DNA of 64,000 bases from Curtobacterium pusillum (lineage in GTDB: Bacteria > Actinomycetota > Actinomycetes > Actinomycetales > Microbacteriaceae), in the NCBI RefSeq assembly GCF_007673235.1, contig NZ_VDZH01000001.1, positions 299,251 through 363,250 of the forward strand, in the 5' to 3' direction. Within the stretch, counting starts at the first letter, position 1, and each line of letters opens with the position of its first letter. The position numbers and the translations under genes were made by a program. Below are positions 37,501-47,801 of the stretch, in pieces. The notes under the pieces are model-generated. The model worked only from the letters and a program-made list of their open reading frames with translations, was not told where the DNA came from and made no database searches.

Positions 37501-37602
37501 GACGCGCAGGACGCGCGCGTGGGCAAGCAGCAGGCGGTCGGTGCCCGGACGGCATCGCAGAAGGCGCAGAAGCCCAGCAAGCAGAAGGCGGGTGCTCGAT
37601 AG
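34573..37602 (+). CDS. uvrA: excinuclease ABC subunit A
   Basis: Damage-recognition ATPase of nucleotide excision repair, 1009 residues. Two ABC ATPase halves: the first with Walker [14 protein letters not shown] and signature [13 protein letters not shown], the second with [13 protein letters not shown] and [13 protein letters not shown]. Zinc modules appear as CPVCGEV, CPECSG and the C-terminal pair CENCSG and CEVCGG. The N-terminal 35 residues before [11 protein letters not shown] are an extra, poorly conserved stretch. A Lys-rich tail ends the protein. uvrC starts at the base after its stop codon. Confidence 0.97.
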   Translation: MTITSDRGTSTSGRNAFGEPVDLHLPGGTAPHSTSTLSVRGARVHNLRDVDLEIPRDSLVVFTGLSGSGKSSLAFDTIFAEGQRRYVESLSAYARQFLGQVDRPDVDFIEGLSPAVSIDQKSTNRNPRSTVGTITEVYDYMRLLWARIGIPHCPVCGEVISKQSVQQIADQLMEFESGTRFQVLAPVISKKKGEFVDLFQELAASGYARAIVDGERIQLSDPPKLKKQVKHDISVIVDRLVSNEDILGRLTDSLETALRLTDGTVAIDLVDAEGPGAVRTYSENLSCPNNHPLALTEIEPRTFSFNAPFGACPECSGLGTRMSVDPDLVLGDPEASLRDGVLLPWTGTSGLYSYFEKLLAGLGKELGFDLDTPWSKLDASVQAAILTGKDFQVSVSWRNRFGREMRYTSGFEGVMPYIERKFAEAESDSQRQRFQGYLREVPCPVCEGTRLKPEVLAVSVDGRSIADVTEMSLDNAYAFMDSLTLTEREAHIAAAVLREIRARLEFLLEVGLNYLTLARGAGGLSGGEAQRIRLATQIGSGLTGVLYVLDEPSIGLHQRDNRRLIDTLVKLKDLGNTLIVVEHDEDTIRTADWVVDIGPGAGVNGGNVVHSGSYEGIIENRESITGDYLAGRRAIEVPAERRKVNLKRTISVQGARANNLKSIDADFPLGVFTAVTGVSGSGKSTLVNDILYKVLANQLNGARHIAGKHIRVKGLDQLDKVVHVDQAPIGRTPRSNPATYTGVFDRIRQLFAETPEAKARGYQPGRFSFNVKGGRCENCSGDGTIKIEMNFLPDVYVACEVCGGARYNRETLQVHYKGKDISEVLDMPISEAAEFFEPISAIHRYMATLVDVGLGYVRLGQSATTLSGGEAQRVKLATELQRRSNGRTVYVLDEPTTGLHFEDVRKLLLVLQSLVDKGNTVITIEHNLDVIKSADWLIDMGPEGGSGGGTVLATGTPEHVANVPESHTGVFLKEIFDAQDARVGKQQAVGARTASQKAQKPSKQKAGAR

Positions 37603-39654
37603 GTGGCGGACACCGTCCCGTGGCGCCCGAAGGCCGGTGAGATCCCGACCGACCCGGGCGTCTACCGTTGGCGCGACGAGGCCGGTCGGGTGCTCTACGT
37701 CGGCAAGGCGAAGAACCTCCGCGCGCGGCTGAGCAACTACTTCGCGCCGCTGCCGACGCTGCACGAGCGGACGCGGCGGATGGTCCTCACGGCGCGCAGC
37801 GTCGAGTGGACCACCGTCGGCTCCGAGATCGAGGCGCTGCAGCTCGAGTACACGTGGATCAAGGAGTTCGATCCGCCGTTCAACGTCAAGTTCCGCGACG
37901 ACAAGTCGTACCCGTACATGGCGATCACCCTGGGCGAGGAGTCCCCGCGGGTGATGGTCACGCGGAACCGGAAGATCAAGGGCGCGAAGTACTTCGGGCC
38001 GTACCCGAAGATCTGGGCCGTGCACGACACCATCGACCTGATGATCAAGGTCTTCCCGATCCGCACCTGCTCGGACTCGTCGTACAAGAAGGCCATGCAG
38101 ACGGGGAAGCCGTGCTTCCCGGGTCAGATCGGCAAGTGCGGCGGTCCGTGTTCGCAGAAGGTCACGATCGCAGAGCACCGGGCCATGGTCGAGGAGTTCG
38201 TCCGTTTCATGGGCAGCTACGACCGTCGGGTGATCACCACGCTGCGGCAGCGGATGGGCGCCGCGGCCGACGCCATGGACTACGAGCAGGCCGCGAAGTA
38301 CCGCGACCAGGTCGGCGCGCTCGAGGCGGTGCTCGAGAAGTCCGCCGTGGTGCTCCGGGACTCGGTGGACCTCGACCTGTTCGGCATCTCCGAGGACGAA
38401 CTCGCCGCCGCCGTGCAGCTGTTCTCCGTCCGGGGCGGGCGCATCCGCGGTGTCCGCGGGTGGGTGGTCGACAAGGAGCTCGACATCTCGACGGGTGACC
38501 TCATCGAGCAGATCGTGCAGGGGCAGTACGCGGTCGAGGAACCCCCGCGCGAGGTCGTCGTGCCCGAGCTGCCGGAGGACGCCGACGCCCTGCAGCAGTG
38601 GCTGAGCGAACGGCGTGGCGGACGCGGCACGAAGCTCAGCACGGCCCAGCGCGGTGACCGAGCGGGCCTCGCGCGGACCGCGGCGCAGAACGCGGCGCAG
38701 GCCCTCATGCTCTACAAGACCAAGCGCTCGGCCGACTACACGACCCGTTCTGCCGCCCTCGCGGACATCCAGGACGCCCTCGGCATGACCGAGGCACCGC
38801 TCCGCATGGAGTGCTACGACATCTCGCACCTGCAGGGCACGAACGTCGTCGCCTCGATGGTCGTGTTCGAGGACGGTCTGCCGCGCAAGGACCAGTACCG
38901 GCGGTACTCGATCGCCGAGACGACCGACGACACCGACAGCATGTACCAGGTGCTCAGCCGGCGCCTGGCACGCCTGGACGAGGACGCCGAACTGCCCGAC
39001 GTGCCGGACGTCACGAGCGACGAGGTGGTCGAGGGTTCGAAGCCGACCAAGCGGTTCGCGTACCGGCCGCAGTTGCTCATCGTCGACGGCGGGCAGCCGC
39101 AGGTGCAGGCCGCGAAGCGCGCGATGGACGACGCCGGCGTGCACGACATCGCCCTGGTCGGGATCGCGAAGCGACTCGAGGAGCTCTGGCTGCCCGACGA
39201 CGACTTCCCGGTGATCCTGCCGCGCAACTCCGAGGCGCTGTTCGTCATCCAGCGCATCCGCGACGAAGCGCACCGCTTCGCCATCACCCACCAGCGGACG
39301 CGTCGGAAGCGCGACGTCCGGTCGCGGCTGTCCGAGATCCCCGGACTCGGTCCGACGCGGGTGAATGCCCTGCTGAAGCACTTCGGGTCGGTCGCGCGGT
39401 TGCGCGAGGCCACCGCCGAGGAGATCAGCGAGGTCAACGGTGTCGGGCCGGCGACCGCCGCAGCGGTCGTCACCAAGCTGGCGCAGACCCCGACGAGCGC
39501 ACCCGCGACGAGCGTGCCGGAGCCGGGCAGCGCACCGGAGCCGGGCGGTACGCCGGAACCGGGCAGCGCACCCGAACCGGACGGCCAGCCGCTCCCCGGA
39601 GGCCCGGTGCGGGTCCCCGAGGTGACCCATGACGGACCGCACCTCCCGTCGTGA
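37603..39654 (+). CDS. uvrC: excinuclease ABC subunit C
   Basis: Makes both incisions flanking DNA damage. 683 residues: N-terminal GIY-YIG nuclease ([20 protein letters not shown]), the Cys-containing [16 protein letters not shown] region, a UVR domain near 205-240, the C-terminal RNase H-like nuclease ([24 protein letters not shown]) and helix-hairpin-helix motifs ([18 protein letters not shown]). The protein is longer than usual because of a C-terminal tail of about 50 residues made of six-residue PEPGSA-like repeats, probably disordered. The GTG at 37603 directly abuts the uvrA stop. Confidence 0.96.
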   Translation: MADTVPWRPKAGEIPTDPGVYRWRDEAGRVLYVGKAKNLRARLSNYFAPLPTLHERTRRMVLTARSVEWTTVGSEIEALQLEYTWIKEFDPPFNVKFRDDKSYPYMAITLGEESPRVMVTRNRKIKGAKYFGPYPKIWAVHDTIDLMIKVFPIRTCSDSSYKKAMQTGKPCFPGQIGKCGGPCSQKVTIAEHRAMVEEFVRFMGSYDRRVITTLRQRMGAAADAMDYEQAAKYRDQVGALEAVLEKSAVVLRDSVDLDLFGISEDELAAAVQLFSVRGGRIRGVRGWVVDKELDISTGDLIEQIVQGQYAVEEPPREVVVPELPEDADALQQWLSERRGGRGTKLSTAQRGDRAGLARTAAQNAAQALMLYKTKRSADYTTRSAALADIQDALGMTEAPLRMECYDISHLQGTNVVASMVVFEDGLPRKDQYRRYSIAETTDDTDSMYQVLSRRLARLDEDAELPDVPDVTSDEVVEGSKPTKRFAYRPQLLIVDGGQPQVQAAKRAMDDAGVHDIALVGIAKRLEELWLPDDDFPVILPRNSEALFVIQRIRDEAHRFAITHQRTRRKRDVRSRLSEIPGLGPTRVNALLKHFGSVARLREATAEEISEVNGVGPATAAAVVTKLAQTPTSAPATSVPEPGSAPEPGGTPEPGSAPEPDGQPLPGGPVRVPEVTHDGPHLPS

Positions 39655-39682
39655 CGCAGCCCCGCGCCTCCCGTCCGGGCGA

Positions 39683-39688
39683 TAGCCT
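39683..39688 (+). promoter_or_regulatory. -10 element upstream of rapZ
   Basis: TAGCCT, 78 nt before the rapZ ATG, downstream of a half copy of the family 1 palindrome (CCGCGCCTCCCGTCCG, 39662-39677). It would give a leader of about 70 nt. Confidence 0.4.
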
Positions 39689-39766
39689 GGTCTGCAGCCG
39701 AGACCTCCCCGAGCCGGAACGACACACGCGCCGCGCCCGGGCCGCCACGACGGAGCCCACTCCCAG

Positions 39767-40669
39767 ATGACCGACAGCGCCCAGGCAGCGACACGATCGC
39801 CGCAGCAGCACGACATCCTCATCGTCACCGGCATGTCCGGCGCCGGTCGGTCCACGGTCGGCAAGGCCCTCGAGGACCTCGGGTGGTACGTGGTCGACAA
39901 CCTGCCGACCCAGATGCTCGCGCCGCTGACCGAGCTCGCCGACCGCGCGGGCGAGAAGATCCCGAAGATCGCCACCGTCGTCGACGTGCGCGGCGGGCGC
40001 TTCTTCACGGACCCGGAGCAGGCCGTCGAACAGGTGCGGAAGTCCGCTTCAGCGAGGGTCCGCGTGCTCTTCCTCGAGGCGACCGACGCCGTCCTGGTCC
40101 GACGCTTCGAGCAGGTCCGTCGACCGCACCCGCTGCAGGGCGAGGACACCCTGCTCGACGGCATCGCCCGCGAGCGTGGTCGGCTGGCGGCGCTCCGCGA
40201 GGCCGCCGACGTCGTGATCGACACCTCCGACCTGAACATCCACCAGCTCGCGAACGCGGTCACCGAGCAGTTTGCCGACGACCACTTCGTGGGTGTTCAG
40301 GTGACGCTGATGAGCTTCGGCTTCAAGTACGGACTGCCCGCCGACGCCGACATGGTGGCCGACGTGCGGTTCCTGCCGAACCCCTACTGGGTCCCGGAAC
40401 TGCGGGCGCACACGGGCCTCGATGCCCCGGTCTCCGACTACGTCCTGGCCCAGCCCGGAGCCCGCTCCTTCGTCGATCGCTACGCCGATGTCCTCGAGCC
40501 GGTGTTCGAGGGGTACCAGCGCGAGAACAAAAGACACGCTACGATCGCCATCGGCTGTACCGGCGGGAAGCACCGCTCGGTCGCCATCGTCGCCGAGTTG
40601 GCGAACATCCTCCGCGGGATGCCCGACGTCGCCGTGCGTGTGAAGAACCGAGATCTCGGCCGGGAGTGA
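39767..40669 (+). CDS. rapZ: RNase adapter / nucleotide-binding protein RapZ (YvcJ)
   Basis: 300-residue P-loop protein. Walker [10 protein letters not shown] at 22-30, [10 protein letters not shown], Walker B-like [17 protein letters not shown] and RPHPL, and a conserved C-terminal domain ([23 protein letters not shown], then CTGGKHRSV). In E. coli RapZ binds glucosamine-6-phosphate signalling RNAs; in actinobacteria its role is less clear, though it is always close to whiA and uvrC. The ATG at 39767 keeps a 16-residue lead before the first strand. whiA follows after 76 bp, with no yvcK between them. Confidence 0.95.
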   Translation: MTDSAQAATRSPQQHDILIVTGMSGAGRSTVGKALEDLGWYVVDNLPTQMLAPLTELADRAGEKIPKIATVVDVRGGRFFTDPEQAVEQVRKSASARVRVLFLEATDAVLVRRFEQVRRPHPLQGEDTLLDGIARERGRLAALREAADVVIDTSDLNIHQLANAVTEQFADDHFVGVQVTLMSFGFKYGLPADADMVADVRFLPNPYWVPELRAHTGLDAPVSDYVLAQPGARSFVDRYADVLEPVFEGYQRENKRHATIAIGCTGGKHRSVAIVAELANILRGMPDVAVRVKNRDLGRE

Positions 40670-40745
40670 CCGTCCCTCCGGCCGCTCCACACGACGTGCG
40701 CCGGGGCACGCGGACCCCACCAGAAGAAACGTTAGGAATGATGCT

Positions 40746-41726
40746 GTGCCGTTGACTGCCGAGGTCAAGGACGAACTGGCCCGGGTCGTCGTGAACCGCA
40801 ACACGGTCCGCGCCGCCGAACTCGCGACCATCCTGCGGTTCGCGGGCGGCCTGCACGTCATCTCGGGCCGGATCGCGGTCGAGGTCGAACTCGACACCCG
40901 GATCATCGTGCACCGTGTGCGCAAGGACCTCGCCGAGCTGTACGGCGTGCGGAGCGAGGCGTCGGTGGGGTCGTCCGCGTCCGCCCGTCGTGGCACCCGG
41001 TACCTCGTGCGCGTGCTCGAGGCGGGGGAGACCCTCGCCCGGCAGACCGGCCTCATGGACGCCCGCCGCCGTCCGGTCCGCGGCCTGCCGAACCGCCTGA
41101 CCACCGGCAACCGCGAAGACCTCGCCGCGATCTGGCGCGGTGCGTTCCTCGCCGCCGGCACGCTCACCGACCCGGGCCGGGCCGCCGCGCTCGAGGTCAC
41201 CTGCCCGGGCAACGAGGCAGCGATGGCGCTCGTGGGTGCCGCGTCGCGCCTCGGCATCGCCGCCAAGGGCCGTGAGGTCCGCGGGGTGCACCGCGTCGTG
41301 ATCCGCGACGGCGAGGCCATCGGTCAGATGCTCACCGTGATGGGTGCCGCGCGCACCACCGCCGAGTGGGAGGAGATGCGCCAGCGCCGCGAGGTCCGCG
41401 CCACCGCCAACCGCCTGGTCAACTTCGACGACGCGAACCTCCGCCGCTCGGCGCAGGCCGCCGTCGCCGCCTGCGCTCGCGTCGAGCGCGCGCTCGAGAT
41501 CCTCGCCGACGAGGTCCCGGACCACCTCAAGTACGCCGGCGCCCTGCGCCTGCAGCACCGCGACGCGTCGCTCGACGAGCTCGGCCAGCACGCCGATCCG
41601 CCGATGACGAAGGACGCCATCGCCGGTCGCATCCGCCGACTGCTCGCGATGGCCGACAAGAAGGCGTCGGACCTCGGCATCCCGGGGACCGAGGCCAGCG
41701 TTCCCGAGGAGCTCGAGGGAGCCTGA
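40746..41726 (+). CDS. whiA: DNA-binding protein WhiA
   Basis: 326-residue sporulation/cell-division regulator conserved in Gram-positive bacteria. The N-terminal half is a degenerate LAGLIDADG homing-endonuclease fold ([26 protein letters not shown]) and the C-terminal part is a helix-turn-helix of sigma-4 type ([33 protein letters not shown]). In Streptomyces WhiA with WhiB activates division genes; in non-sporulating actinobacteria it is thought to tune division. GTG start with TTAGGAAT upstream. Closed by a 44-bp palindrome. Confidence 0.96.
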   Translation: MPLTAEVKDELARVVVNRNTVRAAELATILRFAGGLHVISGRIAVEVELDTRIIVHRVRKDLAELYGVRSEASVGSSASARRGTRYLVRVLEAGETLARQTGLMDARRRPVRGLPNRLTTGNREDLAAIWRGAFLAAGTLTDPGRAAALEVTCPGNEAAMALVGAASRLGIAAKGREVRGVHRVVIRDGEAIGQMLTVMGAARTTAEWEEMRQRREVRATANRLVNFDDANLRRSAQAAVAACARVERALEILADEVPDHLKYAGALRLQHRDASLDELGQHADPPMTKDAIAGRIRRLLAMADKKASDLGIPGTEASVPEELEGA

Positions 41727-41745
41727 TCGGTCGCGTTCCGACCAC

Positions 41746-41789
41746 CGGACGGGAGGCGCGGTGCCAGCTGGCACCGCGCCTCCCGTCCG
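41746..41789. terminator. 44-bp perfect palindrome after whiA (family 1)
   Basis: Each arm begins CGGACGGGAGGCGCGGTGCC and the centre is AGCT. Every base from 41746 to 41789 pairs, which would give a very stable RNA hairpin with practically no loop, or a DNA cruciform. It starts 20 bp after the whiA stop. Confidence 0.85.
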
Positions 41790-41869
41790 TTCGTGGGGTG
41801 CGTCCAGGGCGCCGCTCGCGACCGTCCGGACGGACCGTCATCCCGCGCGGTCTGGCAGTGTCCGACTGC

Positions 41870-41875
41870 TAGGGT
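41870..41875 (+). promoter_or_regulatory. -10 element for the gapA-pgk-tpiA operon
   Basis: TAGGGT, about 107 nt before the gapA start codon; no convincing -35 is visible. It implies a leader of about 100 nt. Confidence 0.35.
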
Positions 41876-41934
41876 CGTTACGGCGACGTTACGGGGCGTA
41901 TCGTCCACCACACGCGGGCCCGAAGGGCCTGTGA

Positions 41935-42987
<1,053 letters not shown>

Positions 42988-42991
42988 GCAG

Positions 42992-44209
42992 ATGGCGCTC
43001 CGCACCCTCGAGGACCTCGGCGACCTCGCCGGCAAGCGCGTCGTCGTCCGTTGTGACCTGAACGTCCCGCTCAAGGACGGCACGATCACGGACGACGGCC
43101 GCGTCCGGGCGTCGCTGACGACCCTGAACACCCTGATCACCGCCGGCGCGCGCGTCATCGTGATCTCCCACCTCGGGCGCCCTGACGGCGAACCGAAGCC
43201 GGAGTTCTCGCTCGCCCCGGTCGGCCAGCGGCTGTCCGAGTTGCTCGGGAAAGAGGTGACCTTCGTCGGCGAGACCGTCGGCGACGAGGCCACCGCTGCC
43301 GCCGAGGCCCTCGAGGACGGCGACGTCCTGCTGCTCGAGAACCTCCGCTTCAACCCGGAGGAGACCTCGAAGGACGCCGCCGTGCGCGGCGGTTTCGCGG
43401 ACCGGATCGCAGCCCTCGGGGACGCCTTCGTGTCCGACGGCTTCGGTGTCGTGCACCGCAAGCAGGCCTCGGTCTACGAACTCGCGTCCGCGCTGCCCAG
43501 TGCAGCCGGTTCGCTCATCGAGACCGAGCTGCGGGTGCTCGAGCGGCTGACCAAGGATCCGGAGCGGCCGTACACGGTCGTGCTCGGTGGTTCGAAGGTC
43601 AGCGACAAGCTCGGCGTCATCGACCACCTCCTGCCGCAGGTCGACACCCTGTGCATCGGGGGCGGCATGCTCTTCACCTTCCTCGCGGCCCAGGGCCACG
43701 GGGTGGCGAAGTCGCTGCTCGAGGCCGATCAGCTCGACGTCGTCCGCGAGTACCTCTCGCGGGCGAAGGAGCTCGGCGTGACCATCGACCTGCCGACCGA
43801 CGTCGTCGTGGCCTCCGGGTTCGCGGCAGACGCGCAGCACGAGACGGTCGCCGCGGACGCCATCGAGTCGTCCTCGTTCGGCGCCGACGGCATCGGTCTC
43901 GACATCGGCCCGGAGACGGCGGCGCGCTTCGCCTCGGCCGTGTCCGGTTCGAAGACGGTGTTCTGGAACGGCCCGATGGGCGTGTTCGAGTTCCCGGCGT
44001 TCGCCGCCGGCACGAAGACCGTCGCGCAGGCGCTCACCGAGGTCGACGGCCTCGGGGTCGTCGGCGGTGGCGACTCCGCTGCTGCCGTCCGGTCCCTCGG
44101 GTTCTCGGACGACCAGTTCGGCCACATCTCGACCGGTGGCGGTGCGAGCCTCGAGTTCCTCGAGGGCAAGTCGCTCCCCGGTCTCGAAGCCCTGGGGTGG
44201 ACTCGATGA
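42992..44209 (+). CDS. pgk: phosphoglycerate kinase
   Basis: Transfers phosphate from 1,3-bisphosphoglycerate to ADP. 405 residues with the family's N-terminal [15 protein letters not shown], substrate arginines in [22 protein letters not shown], the hinge [16 protein letters not shown] and the C-terminal GGGDSAAAV phosphate loop. Insertions are few, so the length is standard. Its stop overlaps the tpiA start (ATGA). Confidence 0.97.
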   Translation: MALRTLEDLGDLAGKRVVVRCDLNVPLKDGTITDDGRVRASLTTLNTLITAGARVIVISHLGRPDGEPKPEFSLAPVGQRLSELLGKEVTFVGETVGDEATAAAEALEDGDVLLLENLRFNPEETSKDAAVRGGFADRIAALGDAFVSDGFGVVHRKQASVYELASALPSAAGSLIETELRVLERLTKDPERPYTVVLGGSKVSDKLGVIDHLLPQVDTLCIGGGMLFTFLAAQGHGVAKSLLEADQLDVVREYLSRAKELGVTIDLPTDVVVASGFAADAQHETVAADAIESSSFGADGIGLDIGPETAARFASAVSGSKTVFWNGPMGVFEFPAFAAGTKTVAQALTEVDGLGVVGGGDSAAAVRSLGFSDDQFGHISTGGGASLEFLEGKSLPGLEALGWTR

Positions 44210-44985
44210 CCCGTACGCCCTTCATCGCTGGCAACTGGAAGATGAACCTCGATCACCTGCAGGCGATCGCCACGGTGCAGAAGCTCGCGTGGACGTTGAA
44301 GGACGCCCGCCACGACTTCGACGACGTCGAGGTCGCGGTGTTCCCGCCCTTCACCGACCTCCGCAGCGTGCAGACGCTCATCTCGGCCGACAAGCTCCCG
44401 ATCCGCTTCGGTGCGCAGGACCTCTCGCAGCACGACTCGGGAGCCTTCACGGGCGACGTGTCGGGTGCGTTCCTGGCAGCGCTCGACGCGCAGTACGTCA
44501 TCGTCGGGCACTCCGAGCGGCGCACGCTGCACGGGGAGACCGACGAGGTCGTCGCCGCGAAGACCGCCGCGGCCGTCAAGCACGGTCTCGTGCCGGTCGT
44601 CTGCGTCGGTGAGACGGGCGAGCAGCGCGAGGAGCGCGGGGCCGGTGTCGTGCCGGTCGAGCAGCTCAAGGTCGTACTCGACGCGGTGAAGCCGTCCGAG
44701 ATCGTCGTCGCCTACGAGCCCGTCTGGGCGATCGGTTCCGGCCAGGCCGCGACCGCCGAGCAGGCCCAGGAGGACTGCGCCGCACTGCGTCGCGGGATCG
44801 CCGCGGCCTGGGGCGACGAGGCCGCAGCCGAGACCCGTGTGCTCTACGGCGGTTCGGTGAAGTCCGGCAACATCGCGGGCTTCCTCCGCGAGCCCGACAT
44901 CGACGGCGCGCTCGTCGGTGGCGCCTCGCTCGACGTGCAGGAGTTCGCGGCGATCGCGCGCTTCCGGCAGCACGTCGGACTCTGA
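44206..44985 (+). CDS. tpiA: triose-phosphate isomerase
   Basis: Interconverts dihydroxyacetone phosphate and glyceraldehyde-3-phosphate. 259 residues: substrate Asn and Lys in FIAGNWKMN at 6-14, catalytic His in VGHSERR, catalytic Glu in [12 protein letters not shown] and phosphate loop [10 protein letters not shown]. The ATG at 44206 overlaps the pgk stop codon. The operon ends at a perfect terminator at 44993-45028. Confidence 0.97.
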   Translation: MTRTPFIAGNWKMNLDHLQAIATVQKLAWTLKDARHDFDDVEVAVFPPFTDLRSVQTLISADKLPIRFGAQDLSQHDSGAFTGDVSGAFLAALDAQYVIVGHSERRTLHGETDEVVAAKTAAAVKHGLVPVVCVGETGEQREERGAGVVPVEQLKVVLDAVKPSEIVVAYEPVWAIGSGQAATAEQAQEDCAALRRGIAAAWGDEAAAETRVLYGGSVKSGNIAGFLREPDIDGALVGGASLDVQEFAAIARFRQHVGL

Positions 44986-44992
44986 CAACCGT

Positions 44993-45028
44993 GCTCAGGC
45001 CGGCCGTGTCCGCACGGCCGGCCTGAGC
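44993..45028 (+). terminator. terminator after gapA-pgk-tpiA
   Basis: GCTCAGGCCGGCCGT (44993-45007) pairs perfectly over 15 bp with 45014-45028, loop GTCCGC, starting 8 bp after the tpiA stop. Confidence 0.9.
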
Positions 45029-45068
45029 CACGCCCGGCCTGCGGGCCCGGTCCGGTCCACCGGGCCGG

Positions 45069-45074
45069 TATACT
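45069..45074 (+). promoter_or_regulatory. -10 element of secG
   Basis: TATACT, a near-consensus -10 and the best match in the window, 30 nt before the secG GTG. With GAAAGG (45092-45097) as ribosome-binding site, secG would have a short normal leader. Confidence 0.55.
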
Positions 45075-45104
45075 CGCATGGCTGACTGACACGAAAGGTA
45101 CGTC

Positions 45105-45356
45105 GTGGCGATTCTCTCCGTCGTGCTGCAGGTCCTGCTCGCTATCACGAGCCTCCTGCTCACGCTCCTCATCCTGCTGCACAAGGGCCGCGGTGGCGGC
45201 CTCTCCGACATGTTCGGCGGCGGCGTGACGAGCAACCTCGGTGCGTCCGGCGTTGCCGAGCGCAACCTCAACCGCATCACGGTGATCCTCGGTCTGGTCT
45301 GGATCGTGTCCATCATCGTGCTCGGTCTCATCAACAAGTTCACGGCGGGGAGCTGA
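45105..45356 (+). CDS. secG: preprotein translocase subunit SecG
   Basis: 83-residue inner subunit of the SecYEG channel. Two membrane helices (about 4-24 and 57-78) flank a cytoplasmic loop with HKGRGGGLSDMFGGG, the conserved SecG core. The GTG at 45105 follows GAAAGG. The rbpA gene begins 3 bp downstream, so both share the TATACT promoter. Confidence 0.95.
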   Translation: MAILSVVLQVLLAITSLLLTLLILLHKGRGGGLSDMFGGGVTSNLGASGVAERNLNRITVILGLVWIVSIIVLGLINKFTAGS

Positions 45357-45359
45357 TCC

Positions 45360-45725
45360 ATGGCAAGCGGAGGCAGTGCAATCCGAGGGTCTCGCGTCGG
45401 CGCGGGCCCGATGGGGGAGCAGGACCGCGGGGTCCAGGCCGAGCGTGTGGCGATCTCGTACTGGGACGCCCTCGGCAACGAGGTCGTGCGGTACTTCGCC
45501 GCCGGTCTCCCGGACGAGGAGATCCCCGAGACGGTGGACTCGCCGTCGACCGGGCTCCCGGCCGGCCGTGACAAGGAGAACCCGCCCGTGGTCTCCAAGA
45601 CGGAGCCGTACAAGACGCACCTCGCGTACGTGAAGGAGCGGCGCACCGAGGAAGAGGCAGCCCAGCTCCTCGAGGACGCGCTGCAGCAGCTGCGCGAGCG
45701 TCGCGGCACCGCGAAGAAGGACTAG
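45360..45725 (+). CDS. rbpA: RNA polymerase-binding protein RbpA
   Basis: 121-residue actinobacteria-specific general transcription factor that stabilises the sigma-factor-bound holoenzyme and open complex. N-terminal tail MASGGSAIRGSRVG, the core (VAISYWDALGNEVVRYFAAG) that replaces the zinc-binding fold of some homologues, the basic linker and the sigma-interaction domain (KTHLAYVKERRTEEEAAQLLEDAL) at the C-terminus. It is only 3 bp from secG. Being leader-proximal to a strong terminator, the unit ends here. Confidence 0.95.
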   Translation: MASGGSAIRGSRVGAGPMGEQDRGVQAERVAISYWDALGNEVVRYFAAGLPDEEIPETVDSPSTGLPAGRDKENPPVVSKTEPYKTHLAYVKERRTEEEAAQLLEDALQQLRERRGTAKKD

Positions 45726-45739
45726 CGCCCCGAGCGCCC

Positions 45740-45774
45740 GAAGGCCCCCGCACCGATCCAGTGCGGGGGCCTTC
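45740..45774 (+). terminator. terminator after rbpA
   Basis: 14-bp perfect stem: GAAGGCCCCCGCAC (45740-45753) with 45761-45774, loop 7 nt. Confidence 0.9.
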
Positions 45775-45844
45775 GTCGTGCGGCGTGCGTGCGTGCGGGT
45801 GGTTGCTTGCGTGCCGAGGTCGCACGACATGCCGCGTGCGAGGC

Positions 45845-45905
45845 GCCGAGGTCGCACGACCTGTCGCTTTGGGGCGTGCAGGGCGACAGGTTGTGCGACC
45901 TCGGC
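45845..45905. repeat. 23-bp-stem hairpin (family 2, GCCGAGGTCGCACGAC)
   Basis: Arm 45845-45867 (GCCGAGGTCGCACGACCTGT and on) pairs with 45883-45905 with one G-U over 23 bp. An extra left half, GCCGAGGTCGCACGAC, lies at 45813-45828. Related arms recur at 61507-61567. Confidence 0.8.
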
Positions 45906-45928
45906 GGGAGCCCGGGACCTCGCCACGA

Positions 45929-45974
45929 ACGGACGGGAGGCGCGGTGCCAGCTGGCACCGCGCCTCCCGTCCGT
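45929..45974. terminator. 46-bp perfect palindrome between rbpA and pgl (family 1)
   Basis: Each arm begins ACGGACGGGAGGCGCGGTGC, centre AGCT, every base paired from 45929 to 45974. It ends 13 bp from the pgl stop on the minus strand and acts as its likely terminator. It is identical to the whiA element over 44 bp. Confidence 0.85.
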
Positions 45975-45987
45975 CAGGGGGTCGCGT

Positions 45988-46758
45988 CTAGTACGTCGAC
46001 GCGATGAGGTTCTCGGGGACGTCGCGGGCGGCGTCCTGGTCGACGAAGAACACCGTGCGCTTGCGGCCCTGGACGCCACCGACGGGGACCTCGTCGACGG
46101 AGGCGCCGGCGAGGGCGAGCCCGAGGACCGAGGCCTTCTCGGCGCCGGACAGGATGACCCAGACGCGCTGCGAGGCGTTGATCGCCGGGTACGTGAGCGT
46201 CAGGCGCTGCGGCGGCGGCTTGGGGGAGTCGTCGACCGAGAGCACCACGCGGTCCGTGACGGACAGCTGCGGGAACTCCGGGAAGAGCGAGGCGGTGTGA
46301 CCGTCCGGGCCGACGCCGAGGAGCGTGATGTCGAACCGGGGCGCGATGGCGTCGTCCGGTGCAGCGGCGTGCAGCTCCTGCTCGTAGCGGGTCGCGGCGT
46401 CCTCGATCGAGATGCCTTCGTCCGACGCAGCGATCGGGTGGATGTTCGACTCGGGGATGTCGACGTGGTCGAAGAAGTCGGTCTGCGTCCCGGTGATGTT
46501 GCGATCGGCGTCGCCCGCGGGGACCCAGCGCTCGTCGACCCACCACACGTGCACCTTCGACCAGTCGACGCTCTCGCGCGCCGGCGACTGGCCGATCGCT
46601 GCGAGGACGAGGGACGACACGGAGCCACCGCTGATGGCGATGTCCGCGCGCTCCTGCTCGTCGAGCACGTCGATGATCTTCGTGATGAAGCGTGCGGCGA
46701 CCGAAGCGCCGAGGGCCTGCTTGTCCGGGTGCACCAGCACCCGCCGTCCGTTGGTCAC
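45988..46758 (-). CDS. pgl: 6-phosphogluconolactonase
   Basis: Hydrolyses 6-phosphogluconolactone in the oxidative pentose phosphate pathway. 256 residues of the NagB/SugC-like fold: ISGGSVSSLVLAAI near the N-terminus, VHVWWVDERWVP, and LLGVGPDGHTASLFPE with the conserved His. GTG start at 46758. It is the last gene of the minus-strand tkt-tal-pgi-zwf-opcA-pgl block, separated from opcA by 98 bp that hold a hairpin. Confidence 0.94.
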   Translation of the reverse strand: MTNGRRVLVHPDKQALGASVAARFITKIIDVLDEQERADIAISGGSVSSLVLAAIGQSPARESVDWSKVHVWWVDERWVPAGDADRNITGTQTDFFDHVDIPESNIHPIAASDEGISIEDAATRYEQELHAAAPDDAIAPRFDITLLGVGPDGHTASLFPEFPQLSVTDRVVLSVDDSPKPPPQRLTLTYPAINASQRVWVILSGAEKASVLGLALAGASVDEVPVGGVQGRKRTVFFVDQDAARDVPENLIASTY

Positions 46759-46808
46759 GTGACTCCCGTGTTCGTGGCGGTCGACCGGTCGTACGACCGC
46801 CTTCGGTC

Positions 46809-46844
46809 CGACCGGGCCCCGTGCGGATGCAGGGGGCCCGGTCG
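46809..46844 (-). terminator. hairpin between opcA and pgl
   Basis: Perfect 12-bp stem, CGACCGGGCCCC (46809-46820) with 46833-46844. Lying inside the block, it may attenuate pgl relative to zwf-opcA. Confidence 0.5.
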
Positions 46845-46856
46845 TGTGGGGCTTGC

Positions 46857-47801
46857 TCAGCCGGCGATGGACTCGCGCAGCTGGGGAACCCCGTGCTTGA
46901 CGACGTCTCCGAAGAGGACGTCCGGGTCGAGTCTACGGAGTTCCTCGGCCAGGCAGTCGCGCAGGTTGCGGCGCGGCAGCGACAGGTCGTGCGTCGGCTG
47001 TCCGGGCATCGAGAGCGTCGCGACGTCCACCAGGGACCGCTCGAGCTCGATGGTGCCGGACTCGCGCACGAGCTTCACGCCGTGGATGCCGCTCGACCCG
47101 GTCGCACGCGGCGACGTGACGACGGCCACCGGCACCTCGAGCTGCAGCTGCAACCACGCGGCGAGGAGGATCGTCGACGGGCTGTCGTACGCGCCGGAGA
47201 CCTCGACCGCGGTGATCGGCTCGTACGGCGGCTGGTCGAGCGCCGCGGCGAGTTGGTTCCGCCACAGGGTGAGGCGCGTCCACGCGAAGTCCGTGTCGCC
47301 CGGCACGTACGAGGCACCGAGGGCCTCGATCGCGCCGTTCGGGTCCCTCTGCGCGGCCGCGTCGGTGATCCGGCGCTGGGCGATGCGGCCCAGTGCCGAG
47401 GCCGACGGCTGTTCCGGAGCGGTCTGCGGCCACCAGGCCACGACGGGTGCGTCCGGCAGCAGGAGGCCAGTGACCAGGCTCTCCTCGTCGGTCGCGGTCT
47501 CGCCGTAGGCACGGAGGACGATGACCTCGCTGGCGCCCGCGTCGCTGCCGACGCGGATCTGCGCGTCGAGGCGGCCAGGGGACTTCGTGTCGCCGTCGTT
47601 CTTCGACACGATGATGACGCGCATCGGGTGCTCGCGCGAGGCCTCGTTCGCAGCCTCGATCGCCTCTTCCTCGTGGCCGAGGGCCGTCGAGATGATGAGG
47701 GTCAGGACGCGGCCGAGGGCGACGGCGCCGCCCTCTTCGCGGATGTGGACGAGCTTCTTCTGGATCTTCGAGACCGTGGTGTTCGGCAGGTCGATCTTCA
47801 T
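46857..47801 (-). CDS. opcA: glucose-6-phosphate dehydrogenase assembly protein OpcA
   Basis: 314-residue cofactor protein that activates or assembles Zwf in actinobacteria and cyanobacteria. Conserved stretches: MKIDLPNTTVSKIQKKLVHI at the N-terminus, RVLTLIIST, APVVAWWPQTAP and TRLTLWRNQLAAALD. The ATG at 47801 overlaps the zwf stop codon (ATGA), so Zwf and OpcA are made together. Confidence 0.94.
   Translation of the reverse strand: MKIDLPNTTVSKIQKKLVHIREEGGAVALGRVLTLIISTALGHEEEAIEAANEASREHPMRVIIVSKNDGDTKSPGRLDAQIRVGSDAGASEVIVLRAYGETATDEESLVTGLLLPDAPVVAWWPQTAPEQPSASALGRIAQRRITDAAAQRDPNGAIEALGASYVPGDTDFAWTRLTLWRNQLAAALDQPPYEPITAVEVSGAYDSPSTILLAAWLQLQLEVPVAVVTSPRATGSSGIHGVKLVRESGTIELERSLVDVATLSMPGQPTHDLSLPRRNLRDCLAEELRRLDPDVLFGDVVKHGVPQLRESIAG

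Noticed and set aside
33613..40263. A 2216-codon open frame on the minus strand across uvrA, uvrC and rapZ
   Set aside because: It is antisense to strongly conserved genes; in DNA with such GC-rich third positions the opposite frame stays open by chance. The translation is Arg/Ala/Asp-rich with no domain.
45078..45089. Mini open frame ATGGCTGACTGA before secG as a regulatory leader peptide
   Set aside because: With the -10 at 45069-45074 the transcript should start near 45081, inside or after this ATG.
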